This document shows, in pieces, positions 34,712-44,650 of a stretch of 64,000 bases of DNA. Each line of letters begins with the position of its first letter. Position 1 is the first letter of the stretch. Position numbers and translations under genes: made by a program. The notes beneath the pieces are model-generated. The model was not told where the DNA came from, made no database searches, and was given only the letters and a program-made list of their open reading frames with translations. The DNA comes from Zanthoxylum bungeanum. Lineage: Eukaryota > Streptophyta > Magnoliopsida > Sapindales > Rutaceae. The stretch is taken from positions 1-64,000 of the forward strand of contig SKCR01034824.1 of assembly GCA_019454045.1 (NCBI GenBank), read 5' to 3'.

Positions 34712-35363
34712 ATGGAGAAAACATCAAGATGACGAGTCACTAATATTTGTGTGTTTTGTGAAACTAGCTCTAGAACTAAACCAGAATTGGTTGAAGCTGC
34801 AAAAGAATTGGGTAGAGTTATGGCAAAAAGAAATATGCACTTAGTATATGGTGGTGGCAATCTTGGATTGATGGGATATGTTTCAAATGTTGTGTAAGAA
34901 GGTGGCAGTCAAGTTTTAGGGATCATCCCAAAACCTTGGCATACGAAAACCTCATCTGAAAATCAAATGGAGAAGAATATATTGTCTTAGGTATGTCTGA
35001 AATACTTACTAAAATGATTAATCATGCTGACGCTTTTATTGCTTTACCAGGTGGGCTGGGCACGCTGGAAGAAATATTCACAGTGGCATCATGGGCAAAC
35101 TTGAACATTCACCGAATACCCATTGGACTACTTAATGTTGATCATTTTTTAATTTTCTTTTAGTATTTCTTGAGGATGCCAAAAGACTTGGGTTTATTTC
35201 GAAACTGGTAAAAGATATCGTCCTAACTACAAGAAAATCTTATGAATTAATTGACCATCTCTTAGTCTATGAACCAAAAATTGACCTCATTCTTTCCAAG
35301 ATCAACTGGTCTGATAACGATCGTGGCAAGAAGCGTAGAGTCGACTTGGATCTTAATCTATAA
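34712..35363 (+). pseudogene. LOG-like cytokinin riboside 5'-monophosphate phosphoribohydrolase
   Basis: LOG enzymes release active free-base cytokinins from their nucleoside monophosphates in the cytosol and nucleus. The copy covers the whole domain in about 217 codons, close to the usual 200-240. Visible blocks are ICVFCETSSRTKPELVEAA (family: CVFCGSS), [33 protein letters not shown] and [18 protein letters not shown] is the signature active-site motif; the conserved Arg just upstream in the family (M--RK) is replaced here. It is broken by stops near codons 7 and 62, a frameshift near 34975 and another near 35160. No introns are seen, whereas plant LOG genes normally have several, so it derives from a spliced transcript. 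The C-terminus ends DLDLNL. It sits inside a retrotransposon where RT-integrase should be. Confidence 0.88.
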
Positions 35364-35450
35364 TTTTTCTTTTAGATAGTCGTATATTCAATTGTCAATT
35401 TCACACTAACTAGGTGATGTCTTCTTAACTCTACTTATTCTTATTGAGAC

Positions 35451-35490
35451 ATTGGAGACAATGTCTCAATTTGGTTGGGGGAATGGATAG
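35451..35490 (+). other. conserved post-pol motif with internal purine tract
   Basis: The words acattggagacaatgtctca and ttggttgggggaatgg occur together. Athila/Tat elements carry a very similar acattgnggacaatgt-purine-run arrangement shortly after pol. Finding it 90 bases after the LOG-like stop shows that retroelement sequence continues on the far side of the gene copy. Confidence 0.65.
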
Positions 35491-35507
35491 TTGACTAGAT
35501 AGTTTTC

Positions 35508-37415
35508 TGTAACATCCTCAATCTGAGAGATGCTACTGGCATGGAATATGCCGTACTATCCCCATAAGGACCGAAACCCACTAGTGAGTGCCATCAGTAT
35601 CCATCCCCTCGAGCTCGTCCTCTGGAAATACCTGTAAAACAAAGAAACTAGAAGTGGGGGGAGTTAGATCGTTTAAACAATCTAAGTAAGTGGACAGTTT
35701 AAAAGTAGTACTAAAAGTGCTTTTGAAAATCCATGGTTCTAAAACCAATTTCATTTCAAATCATCTTATTATTTGAAAACAACTTTCTTACTGGAAAACT
35801 TTTTCTGAAATCTGCTTTTGAAAATCTGGTTCTGAAAACCTGTATCTGAAAGATTTGTTCTGAAAACTATTTCTGAAATATATGTTTCTAAACACTGTCT
35901 CTGAAAACTGTTTTTGAAAAACCTAATGCATGGGGGTGTTACGTATCACTGTCCCCCAATACGCCTAACTAGACCTAGGAGTGTAAATCCATGACATTGG
36001 GGCGTTACGTATCGCCGTCCCCCAAAGAATGTCACTACCTATCCCTAAACTAGTGGTTTTGGGGCATTACGTATCATTGTCCCCCAAGCCACTGAACTAG
36101 AACTGGGGGTGCAGATCTATGCTACCCTCCAAGCTCTGAATCTAGGATCTAGGGGCATCTGTCATCCCTAGTCCTGAACTAGGATCTAGGGGCTTTATGT
36201 ATTGCCGTCCTCCCAGTCCTTTATATGTGCATATATTCTCTTTGTCAATTCCATATCTGAATCAAGTTACATACTGAGGTGGGATTTTCCCCCATGCCTT
36301 GAAAACATGAAATCATACTTTGAAAACATTTTTTTTCTTAAACCATTTCTCAAAACATGTTAAACAAAATGCAACTGATAGTGAACTTGACTAACGCCCT
36401 AAATGCAAAAAGTAAGCCTGATTTGGAATAACATAATAAAAGTCAACTTAAAAGTAAAGTATCCACTCACTGATTTGGAGTCCCGCTAGCGTTACTTCAC
36501 TTAGCTGAAGAAATTTATGGTTCATGCGGTGGTCTATAATTGATAATCTCGATTAGAAGATAGCCTGATAAAAATTACAAGATTAGGCTAATTTACCTAT
36601 TCAAGTATTTTATTAACACTTCACTGCGTATTATGCGTATATCATGACATAATATATATATACGAACTATTACGAGACCCTTGGGGTGGCCTCTAACATG
36701 CTAGGGTGAATCTGGAATGAATTAAAAATATTTTGGGGAAATTATGGTCTTTGCGTCCCGAAGCAAGGCCTTGCGAGTTGCGACACTCTCAATTTCAGAA
36801 ACGAATGCCTGAAAATTTCTAGTGCGCGGCGCGACACGGACATTCCAGAAACGAATCTGCCTAAATTTTCCAGTACGCGTTGCGGCGCTAACCCCTTGGG
36901 CGTCGCGATGCGCACCTGTTTTTTAGGTTTTCCAACACTTGTTTCTACACATCTAGTTTATCCAAGAGTATTACCAACACTTCATCCGAAACCAATACAC
37001 AATCTATCTCATTAAACTTCAATTTCATATACTCTATACCAACATCTCATCATCAAACAACTTTTTAATCTAATCATTTTTGTTTTTTTAACCCAATACT
37101 TAGGGTTCCCAAATTTTGGATATTACATCATACCATATATTTCTTTATTTACTAACCACTTAAATGCATCCTCTAGCTTGCCAATTACTCTAACATGGCA
37201 TCAAACTCTTAAAATTTCACAATCCAAATTTTGGGTCAAGTTGGTCTTACCTCATTTCTTGTTATTTCCTTCATCTTCCAAGTTTTCCATGATTTCTACA
37301 CTCATTCTTTGCTTGATGTATTAGTATTATGCCTTTGTTTCTTGTTATTTCTTTCTTCTCATTCTCATTCTCCTTCTTCTTCTTCTTCCTCTCTCTTCTT
37401 ACGTTTTCTTTTTCA
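35508..37415 (+). repeat. left arm of inverted repeat
   Basis: It pairs in reverse with 37835-39690 and with 40607-40659. Relative to the right arm it lacks about 220 bases after ccgtactatccccataagg. It contains four ggggcgttacgtatcgccgtc units (35936-36210), ctgaaaa-rich simple repeats (35800-35930) and gcgtcgcgatgcgc near 36898. Confidence 0.85.
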
Positions 37416-37834
37416 CTTTTTGAGATTTGGTAATAGTACCCCTTATATATAATAAGGGGTTAAATGGCTAATTTGTGAAACTTTTAAAATAAAAAGTGTT
37501 GGAAAAATTGAGAGTATTGGAGAATTATCTAGATTCATCCTTAAGCACTATTCATACAAAATTTTGACCTGCTTTTTCAACCTATTTTGGAAAAATATTC
37601 AATGCATAAATTATAGGTCTTGATCTCAGCTTTCGACAATATAAAATTCATAAAAATCAGAGTTCATATGAGAAAGTTATGGCCTAAATACCGTGGGCTA
37701 TCCGGAGTGGAATATCGTATTATCTAGTATCAGAATCCCGAAGAATTTTCCGATCGTTCACAAAATCATTTGAATTTATATGTCTGAGCATAATTTATAT
37801 CATGTGACACTCGTCCTATAATGTAACAGTAGTC

Positions 37835-40659
37835 GAGAAAACGTAAGAAGAGAAAGGAAAAAGAAGAAGAGAGGAATAATAAGGAGAAGAAAGAAAGAAC
37901 AAGAACAAAGAAAAAATACTAATGCATCAAGCAAATAAGGAGTGTAGCAATCATGGAAAACTTGGAAGATGAAGGAAATAACAAGAAAGGAGGTAAGACC
38001 AACTTGACCCAAAACTTGGATTGTGAAATTTTAAGAGTTTGATGCCATGTTAGAATAATTGGCAAGATAGATGATGCATTTAAGTGGTTAGTAAACAAAG
38101 AAATATATGGTATGATGTAATATCCAAAATTTGGGAATCCTAAGTATTGGGTTAAAAAAACAAAAATGATTAGATTAAAAAGTTATTTGATGATGAGATT
38201 GTGGTATAGAGTATGTGAAATTGAAGTTTAATGAGATAGATTGTGTATTGGTTTTGGATGAAGTGTTGGTAATACTCTTGGATAAACTAGATGTGTAGAA
38301 GCAAGTGTTAGAAAACCGGAAAAATAGGTGTGCGTCATGATGCCTAAGAGCTTAGCGTACTGGAAAATTTAGGCAGATTCGTTACTGGAATGTCCACGTC
38401 GCGACCCGCACTGGAAATAATCAAGCATTCGTTTATGGAATTGAGAGCGTCGCGACGCGCAAGGCCTTGCATCGCGGCAAGGACCAAAATTTCCCCAAAA
38501 CAATTTTAATTCATTCCAGATTCACCCTAATATGTTAGAGGCCACCCCAAGGGTCTCGTAATAGTTCGTATATATACATTATGTCATGATATACACATGA
38601 TACGCAGTGAAGTGTTAACAAATACTTGAATAGATAAATTAGCCTAATCCCGTAATTTCTCTCAGTCCATCTTCTAATCGAGATTATCAATTATAGATCA
38701 TCGTAGGAACCACAAATTTATTCAGTGAAGTGAAGTAAGGCTAGCGGGACTACAAATTAGTAAGTGGACACTTTTCTTTTAAGTTGACTTTCATTATGTT
38801 ATTTTCATTTCAGACTTACTTTTTGCATTTAGGGCGTTAGCCAAGTTCACTATCAGTTACATTTTGTTTTGCATGTTTTGAGAAATGTTTTAAGAAAAGA
38901 AATGTTTTCAAAGCATGATTTCATGTTTTCGAGGCATGGGGGAAAAACCCACCTCAATATGTAACTTGATTCAGATATGAAATTGATGGAGAGAATATGT
39001 GCACATGTAGAGGACTGGGGGGATGGCGATACGTAAAGCCCCTAGATCCCAGTTCAGGACTATGGATGACAAATGCCCTTAGATCCTGGATTCAGAGCTT
39101 GGAGGGTAGCATAAATTCGCACTCCCAGTTCTAGTTCAGTGGCTTAGGGGACGGCGATACGTAATGCCCCAATACCACTAGTTCAGGGACGGGTAGTGGC
39201 ATGCTTTGGGGGCGGCGATACGTAATGCCCCAATGTCATGGATTTGCAATTTTGGCTCTAGTTAGGCTTATGGGGGGATGGCGATACGTATTGCCCCCAT
39301 ACTTCAGGTTTTTCAGAAATAGTTTTCAGTGACAGTTTTTAGAAACAGATATTTCAGAAATAATTTTAAGAACAGATCTTTTAGATACAGGTTTTCAGAA
39401 TCAGATTTTCAAAAGCAGATTTCAGAAAAGTTTTCAAGAAATAAATTAGTTTTCAAGTAATAGAAGAGATTTCAGGAAAGATAATTTGAAATGAAATTGG
39501 TTTTAGAACCATGAATTTTCAAAAGCACTTTTAGTACTACTTTTAAACTGTCCACTCACTTAGATCGTTTAAACAATCTAAGTCCCCCCACTCCCAGTTT
39601 CTTTATTTTGCAGGTATTTTCGGAGGACAAGCTCGAGGGGATGGATACTGATGACAATCACTAGTGGGTTTCGGTCCACCAGGCCAAGTCAGAAAAATAG
39701 TCCAGTCAAGTCAAGTATAGTCCAGTTTTAGATATTTTGTATAACAGAGTTGCGTTTGAGCATTCGTGTGTAGAGTTATATTATATATGATATTGTCTGT
39801 TCAGTCGTACATGTATTATTTTACGAACTTTGTAGTGAATTTGGGCAATGGTCCTTTATATAAAGATATATTGAGAAAAGTATCAGTATTGTTTAAAGTT
39901 AGAAAGTTAGAGGCTTAGGGGGATAATACGGCCTATTCCCTACCAGTAATTTTGAAAGGCATTATACGAAATTGGATTTAGACGCGGAATTAAAATTAGA
40001 TTTTAATTCGGGAGAACGAGTTAATTTAGAATTAATTCGTTAGCGACGTGAATAGTAATTTTGCTAGGCATAATTATTTAATTAAATTTGATTTAATTAT
40101 GTCGCAACAGAAAATTCGTTAATTCGGAATTAGCGAACCCGAGTCCGGGAGTGTTTGCGGGCCCACTCGCATTTCGAATCAAGTGGGGCCCACAAGTCAC
40201 ATCAAGCGTCAAATCACTAGTCAATCAAGTGATAGAAGTCACATCAATTTGAGTGAAGTGATGCTTGTCATTATTGATTGATGTGAATAGTGATGGTGGT
40301 GGTTGGATGGCATTAAATGCCATTTTGGCTCCAAATCTTGTTTGACTTTTGGAAAGGCTTTTACAAGTTTTTGGATAAGAATTTTGGTATTAGTTTTTTA
40401 GAAACCTAATTACACAAAACCAACACAACACACATTCTCTTCTTCTCTCCCTTCTATTCGGCCAAGGGCCAAAATGCTTCTCTCCCAATTTTCTTGGCAA
40501 GGCCGAGAATAACAAGAAGAAAGATGTAAGATTTGTGGCAAATCTTTCCAATGCTAGCACATGAAGAGTCATCCAAGGTGATAGGGAAACCTATTCATTA
40601 GCATGGGATAGTACGGCCTATTCCCTACTAGTAGCATCTCCCAGATTGGGGATGTTACA
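37835..40659 (-). repeat. right arm of inverted repeat
   Basis: Reverse copy of the left arm, from gaaaacgtaagaag at 37837 to gatgttaca at 40659. Four gcgatacgtaatgcccc units lie at 39009-39292 and gcgtcgcgacgcgcaagg at 38447. It is longer than the left arm and is interrupted by a copia LTR fragment at 39960-40606. Confidence 0.85.
39960..40606 (+). mobile_element. Ty1/copia LTR fragment
   Basis: It matches the copia solo LTR from about 45770 to 46370 (acgaaattggatttag to attcatgagcatgg) and lacks both LTR ends. The flanking host words gataatacggcctattccc (39922) and gatagtacggcctattccc (40607) are duplicated, so the piece sits between two copies of a roughly 27-base segment. Confidence 0.8.
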
Positions 40660-40764
40660 TTTTCGTTTTTATGTTTTATTGTTGTATTTTTCGAAAAAAA
40701 TGTTTTTGTTTTTTTATATTATGTAAAAAAAAAAAGTTTTTTTTTTGTTATTTTTCATTTGTTG

Positions 40765-40797
<33 letters not shown>

Positions 40798-41168
40798 GTG
40801 TGTTGATTTTCTTTTGTGCATTAAAAAAAAAACTACACACAAACCAACAACAAATTTTTGACTAACCGAGTGGAATTATTGTTCAGATATGGCTGTGTAT
40901 GGAGTTTTCGCTCTTGAGACGCATTTAAATATAATTCGTAACAAGTTATTTTTGTTCATTTCTTTTTGAATCATTTAATTTTTGAATTCTCCATAATATT
41001 GATTAAATTTGATCTTCATATGCTCTTTTGACAGGTATTATCAACATACACAGTAACATAGGATCATTGGTTATAAGTGGAAATTTTATAATATTCAGTT
41101 TTCTAGTTTTTTGGAGGTAGCACCTAAAGGAAGTGAAATTTGTGTTTTTATTTAAAAAAACTATTCAT

Positions 41169-41325
41169 GTTTTTACTTAGTAACCAGACATCTTGTCTCA
41201 GCAAGCAATGATTGTTCACGTAAAACGGTAGAGCTTGAGTTAGTTTAATAAAAAAATGATAAAGTTTTTACTTAGTAACTGAACATCTTGCCTCAGTAAG
41301 CAGTGATTGTTCGCGTAAAACGATA
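41169..41325 (+). repeat. duplicated ttacttagtaac module
   Basis: Two copies (41169-41229 and 41264-41325) read gtttttacttagtaac to gtaaaacgnta, 95 bases apart. They are the counterparts of 2561-2707 in the minus-strand Athila-like element. Confidence 0.8.
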
Positions 41326-41374
41326 GAGTTTGAGTTTGTAAAAAAAAATATGTGAATATGTTCAATTTCACAGT

Positions 41375-41630
41375 CTCTCTAACTCGAGTAACTAAGTTCG
41401 TATGGGTGTTTTAACACTTACTGCCATAAGAACAACTGGTATGGAAGTCACTGACTCAAAGCTTGTTACATTGGTTAAAGAGAAAGCTTAAGGAAATCAG
41501 ACACCTCTTCTTTTTAACATCTGAGATTCGAGCAGTTAAGTTTGTAGGGGTGTCTTAACATCTACTGCCATAAAGCCATCTGGTTTGTGAGTCACTGGCC
41601 CAAAGCTTGTTACACTGATTGAAAATGTAT
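41375..41630 (+). repeat. second duplicated module, ctgccataa-ctggt
   Basis: Two copies about 140 bases apart (41386-41480 and 41525-41620) share the order actgccataa, ctggt, gtcactg and caaagcttgttac. The function is unknown, and the modules lie between the previous repeat and the polypurine tract. Confidence 0.7.
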
Positions 41631-41925
41631 TATTATAAAAAAAAAAGACTATTTTTGTATTTACAAATAAATTCTCATTGCCAAAAAGTGTGAACTCTAA
41701 TGTAATTATTGGAAAAAAATATTACTTGTTTTTCAACAAGATATGTGAAAATTGTGGGCACAATAAATTGATTAATACCTTGTTTTTTGTGTGTATGGAA
41801 GAATGGTAAAAAGTAGAGGAGAATTTACCATTTGATTATTTAGAAAGAAAGAAAACAATTATTAATTTGGATAAGAATTTATCTTTTTAAAGTTTTTAGC
41901 TCAAATTACTAGGACTAGTAATAAG

Positions 41926-41938
41926 TTGGTTGGGGGTG
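41926..41938 (+). other. polypurine tract of the LOG-carrying element
   Basis: The sequence ttggttgggggtg immediately precedes the 3' LTR start tgttgaacac. Confidence 0.88.
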
Positions 41939-43255
41939 TGTTGAACACTAAAAATTGCATATTTAATAAAAGAAAAATTAATCATTTTACAATTGTAGTT
42001 TCATTAATCCCCTTAATTTAGCATATTTGTAAAATAATATTTAAATTTAAATTTTATATATTTTTACTGTGATTTTTATTTCTTATGTAAGTGAAATAAT
42101 ACTTTCGATGCATAACTAGAAAATAGACATGATATTTGGATTTTGGAGGCCAAAAACTTAAAATGGCGTTCTAACATTGTACAATTTCGGAAATGCGCAA
42201 TTTTTATATTTTGGCCATAACGTTTTACTCCGATATCGGATTGAGGCGATTACAGTTCCAGATAAAAGAAGAATCAAATATCTACAACTTTACTGTTGAT
42301 AAGATTTTCTAGTTCTGAAGTTTTCATGACCGAAATTAATGAAAAATCCAAAGTGTATTATATGTAATTATTAAAGTAAAAGAAAACAAAAAGAAAAAAA
42401 GAAAAAAAGAAAAAATAAATAAATAAATACGCCGAATCAACCTTTCGGTGGATTGGCCAATTAAGTTGAAAATTTTACATTGCATTATTAAATGCAATGC
42501 AAAATTTTCAAAGAAAGATGGTGCTGAGCCCTCTATAAATAGAGGAGCTCAACACCTTATTTCTTCAGCATCCTTCATAGGTTTCTTTCTGAAATTTTGT
42601 GAATGGTTTATGCTCTTGTGTATTTAATTTTTTTTAAAAAACTTTCTTGTAATTTCTTTTTTGAGTAATAAAATTATGTGTGTTTTTATTCAAATTATGA
42701 GTAGCTAATTTCTTCCTGCTTGGGTAAAGGGAGAAGTATTTAATATGAAAATATAGATTAATCTCACTTATATTATAATATATAAATTATAATCTAATGA
42801 TTAATATTTAATTTAAATTTAGATTAATTATTTACAAACTTTATTACCACCTATATGGCTAGTTTTATTTATTTGACATAATTGAGTACCTAACTAGACT
42901 TGTTATAGACAAATGTTATCACTGCCTTTATGGCTAGTTTTATATGTTTTGGCATAATTAATTCCTAAATTAAATTAACTGGTAATAATGACAATTTATA
43001 TATTATAAAAAGTGAGATTTCTAAATTTGAAATATTAAAAATGGATCCCCTAACCCCAGTATATTATTTTATTATTGCAGTCCAATTTAAAAATTATCAA
43101 TCACTTCAAACAACTTAATCTTTTTATTTTCACTCAAATTAATATTCTATTTTACGAAATCTATTCCATGTGGATCGATCCCGGACTTACCAGATTATTT
43201 TATTACTTCGACACTCTTATACTTGGGAGTAAAGAACCACTTTTTGAGCGTGTAA
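41939..43255 (+). mobile_element. 3' LTR of the LOG-carrying element
   Basis: 1317 bases against 1289 in the 5' LTR, roughly 90% alike by eye. It has the same TATA box (42533-42542), hairpins (42468-42553) and tandem modules. It ends gcgtgtaa where the 5' LTR has gcgtgtca, and is followed by aagct, matching aagca before the 5' LTR. Confidence 0.9.
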
Positions 43256-43583
43256 AAGCTAAATATCGTAAAATAATTTATTCCGATAAGAAAATTTCTG
43301 AATAAGTTCCTAGTTGAAATGTTTTTATTTTGATTATATGATTTATCTTGGATTAAGTATCCGTTTGGGAGTGTCTAAGGTTAAAATTATTTGAATTCTC
43401 TCGATAATATATCCAAAAGCCCTAGTTAAGTAGCAACTCCTAAAATGACCCTAACTTACATGTGCTATTTCAAAGTTTTTTTTTTTCCTTCCTTGTCTCG
43501 AGATATGTCTCATTTTGAATTACTTAAAATTTCTTTACATGTAATTGACCAAATTTTCTTCTTTCTTAATTTCTTAGATATCC
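43256..43583. other. flank and leader before chromovirus gag
   Basis: Apart from the target duplication (43256-43260) I see no gene here. It may be untranslated leader of the chromovirus whose gag starts at 43584. Confidence 0.4.
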
Positions 43584-44650
43584 ATGCCACCCAAGGGAAG
43601 AACCGGAGTTAGGGGTAGACCTAGGCGTGGTAGGGCGCCTCAAGGCATAAATTTGGATCAGAGATCAGCAGTAGCTCCCCCTGAGCCAAATAGGGGCAGT
43701 GAATGGAGTTTGTTCATGAGAGTGTTGTTGGGGAAGGTAGATCTGCGCCAGTGGATAAGTCCAATGACCCAGTAGTTGTGGGTTTACAGCAGATACAACA
43801 GTCAGTATCAGCTTTAGCCCAGTTGATTACCCGTCAGCCGCAGCCACCAGGCCCATAGCCAAGAGCTGCGGAACCCATCGTTCCTGTTCCACCACCATTA
43901 GTGGGAGTACCCATGGCTTACCAAACAGTACCTCCTCCAAATATACCAGACCCTATTACATACCGATCCAGACCTTCTGTTATGCCTCATGAGCCACCCC
44001 TAGTGACGGTTCAGGTCATGCAGCGGCAAAAGCTACTTATATCATTACATGACTTCCGGAAGCTTCATCCTCCCACTTTCTCAAGAGTAGAGACCTCCCC
44101 CGATCCTTGTGGCTTTATTGAGGAGTTGGATCAGATATGTACAGCTTTGAGATGTTCTTCGGAGAGAACGGTGGAATTAGTCAATTTTCATTTGAAAGAC
44201 GTCGCCAACACATGGTTTATGTCTTTTCGAGATGGTAGGTGACGAGATGCCCCTCCTATGACATTGGCTGAGTTCAGTACAACCTTTTTGTCTAGATTTT
44301 TGCCACAGAGTATCAGGGATGTCAGAGCCGTGAGTTTGAGCAGTTAGTACAGGGCGAGTAGATGACAATTTCAGAATATGACATACGGTTCACATGGTTA
44401 TCTCGCTATGCTCCACATCTGATTAGTACTGAGGAAATGAAGGTGAAGAGGTTTGTAAACGGGCTTCGAGATTACTTATTTCGCTCCATTCATTTTACGG
44501 AGACCACTACCTACACTCAGGTTTTAGATGCTGCTTTGCAGGTTTGATGCGCGGGTTAGAGAAAGACAATCAGAAAGGGAGTCTCGAAAGAGACCTAGGT
44601 CAGAGGAGAAGGTGAGGCCCCAGCAGAGTGGTCCAAGTAGACAGCAGCAT
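43584..44650 (+). pseudogene. chromovirus gag, plus strand, first part
   Basis: It starts MPPKGRTGVRGRPRRGRAPQ, the basic N-terminus also found in the minus-strand element at 24179. Downstream come LISLHDFRKLHPPTFSR, ADPxGFIEELDQICTALRC-like wording with DPCGFIEELDQI here, RTVELVNFHLKDVANTWF and TISEYDIRFTWLSRYAPHL, which together make the retrotrans_gag domain. Stops (for example near 43774 and 44242) and frame changes break it. A copia solo LTR is inserted at 44651 after agcat, and gag continues at 46607. Confidence 0.9.

Larger units (their letters stand above)
35508..40659. mobile_element. 5.15 kb inverted-repeat element with LTR-like ends
   Basis: It starts tgtaacatcctcaatctg and ends with the inverse, cagattggggatgttaca. 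It is flanked by ttttc on both sides (35503-35507 and 40660-40664). Two arms of about 1.9 and 2.2 kb (35508-37415 and 37835-40659, the latter with a copia LTR piece) are inverted copies around a 0.42 kb centre. Both outer ends look like the 5' end of a chromovirus-type LTR, so this is not an ordinary solo LTR. No transposase, gag or pol is visible. Candidate explanations are a foldback-type transposon or an inverted LTR pair formed during retrotransposon autointegration. Confidence 0.75.
40660..41938 (+). mobile_element. 3' internal region of the LOG-carrying element
   Basis: Non-coding sequence from the inverted-repeat element to the 3' LTR. It holds a (ta)n microsatellite at 40765-40795, two pairs of duplicated modules and the polypurine tract. 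No gene is apparent. Confidence 0.7.
28401..43260 (+). mobile_element. LTR retrotransposon carrying a LOG-like gene copy
   Basis: A 14.9 kb compound structure. It has a 5' LTR (28406-29694), primer-binding site (29701), gag-protease (29950-31535), a pol linker (33553-33955), a LOG-like pseudogene (34712-35363), a retroelement motif (35451-35490), duplicated 3' modules, a polypurine tract (41926-41938) and a 3' LTR (41939-43255). Target duplications are aagca (28401-28405) and aagct (43256-43260). RT, RNase H and integrase are not found. After subtracting later insertions (31536-33552 and 35508-40659) the element is about 7.7 kb. LTR divergence of roughly 10% by eye makes it old. The gag and protease wording places it in the non-chromoviral Athila/Tat branch. 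Confidence 0.82.

Noticed and set aside
35155..35170. possible intron end (ttttcttttag) in the LOG copy
   Set aside because: Aligning family spacing across the site needs only a one-base loss, with the same number of residues on both sides, so no intron is required.
34712..35363. functional host LOG gene
   Set aside because: Two in-frame stops and two frameshifts break it, it has no introns, and it lies between the LTRs of a retrotransposon.
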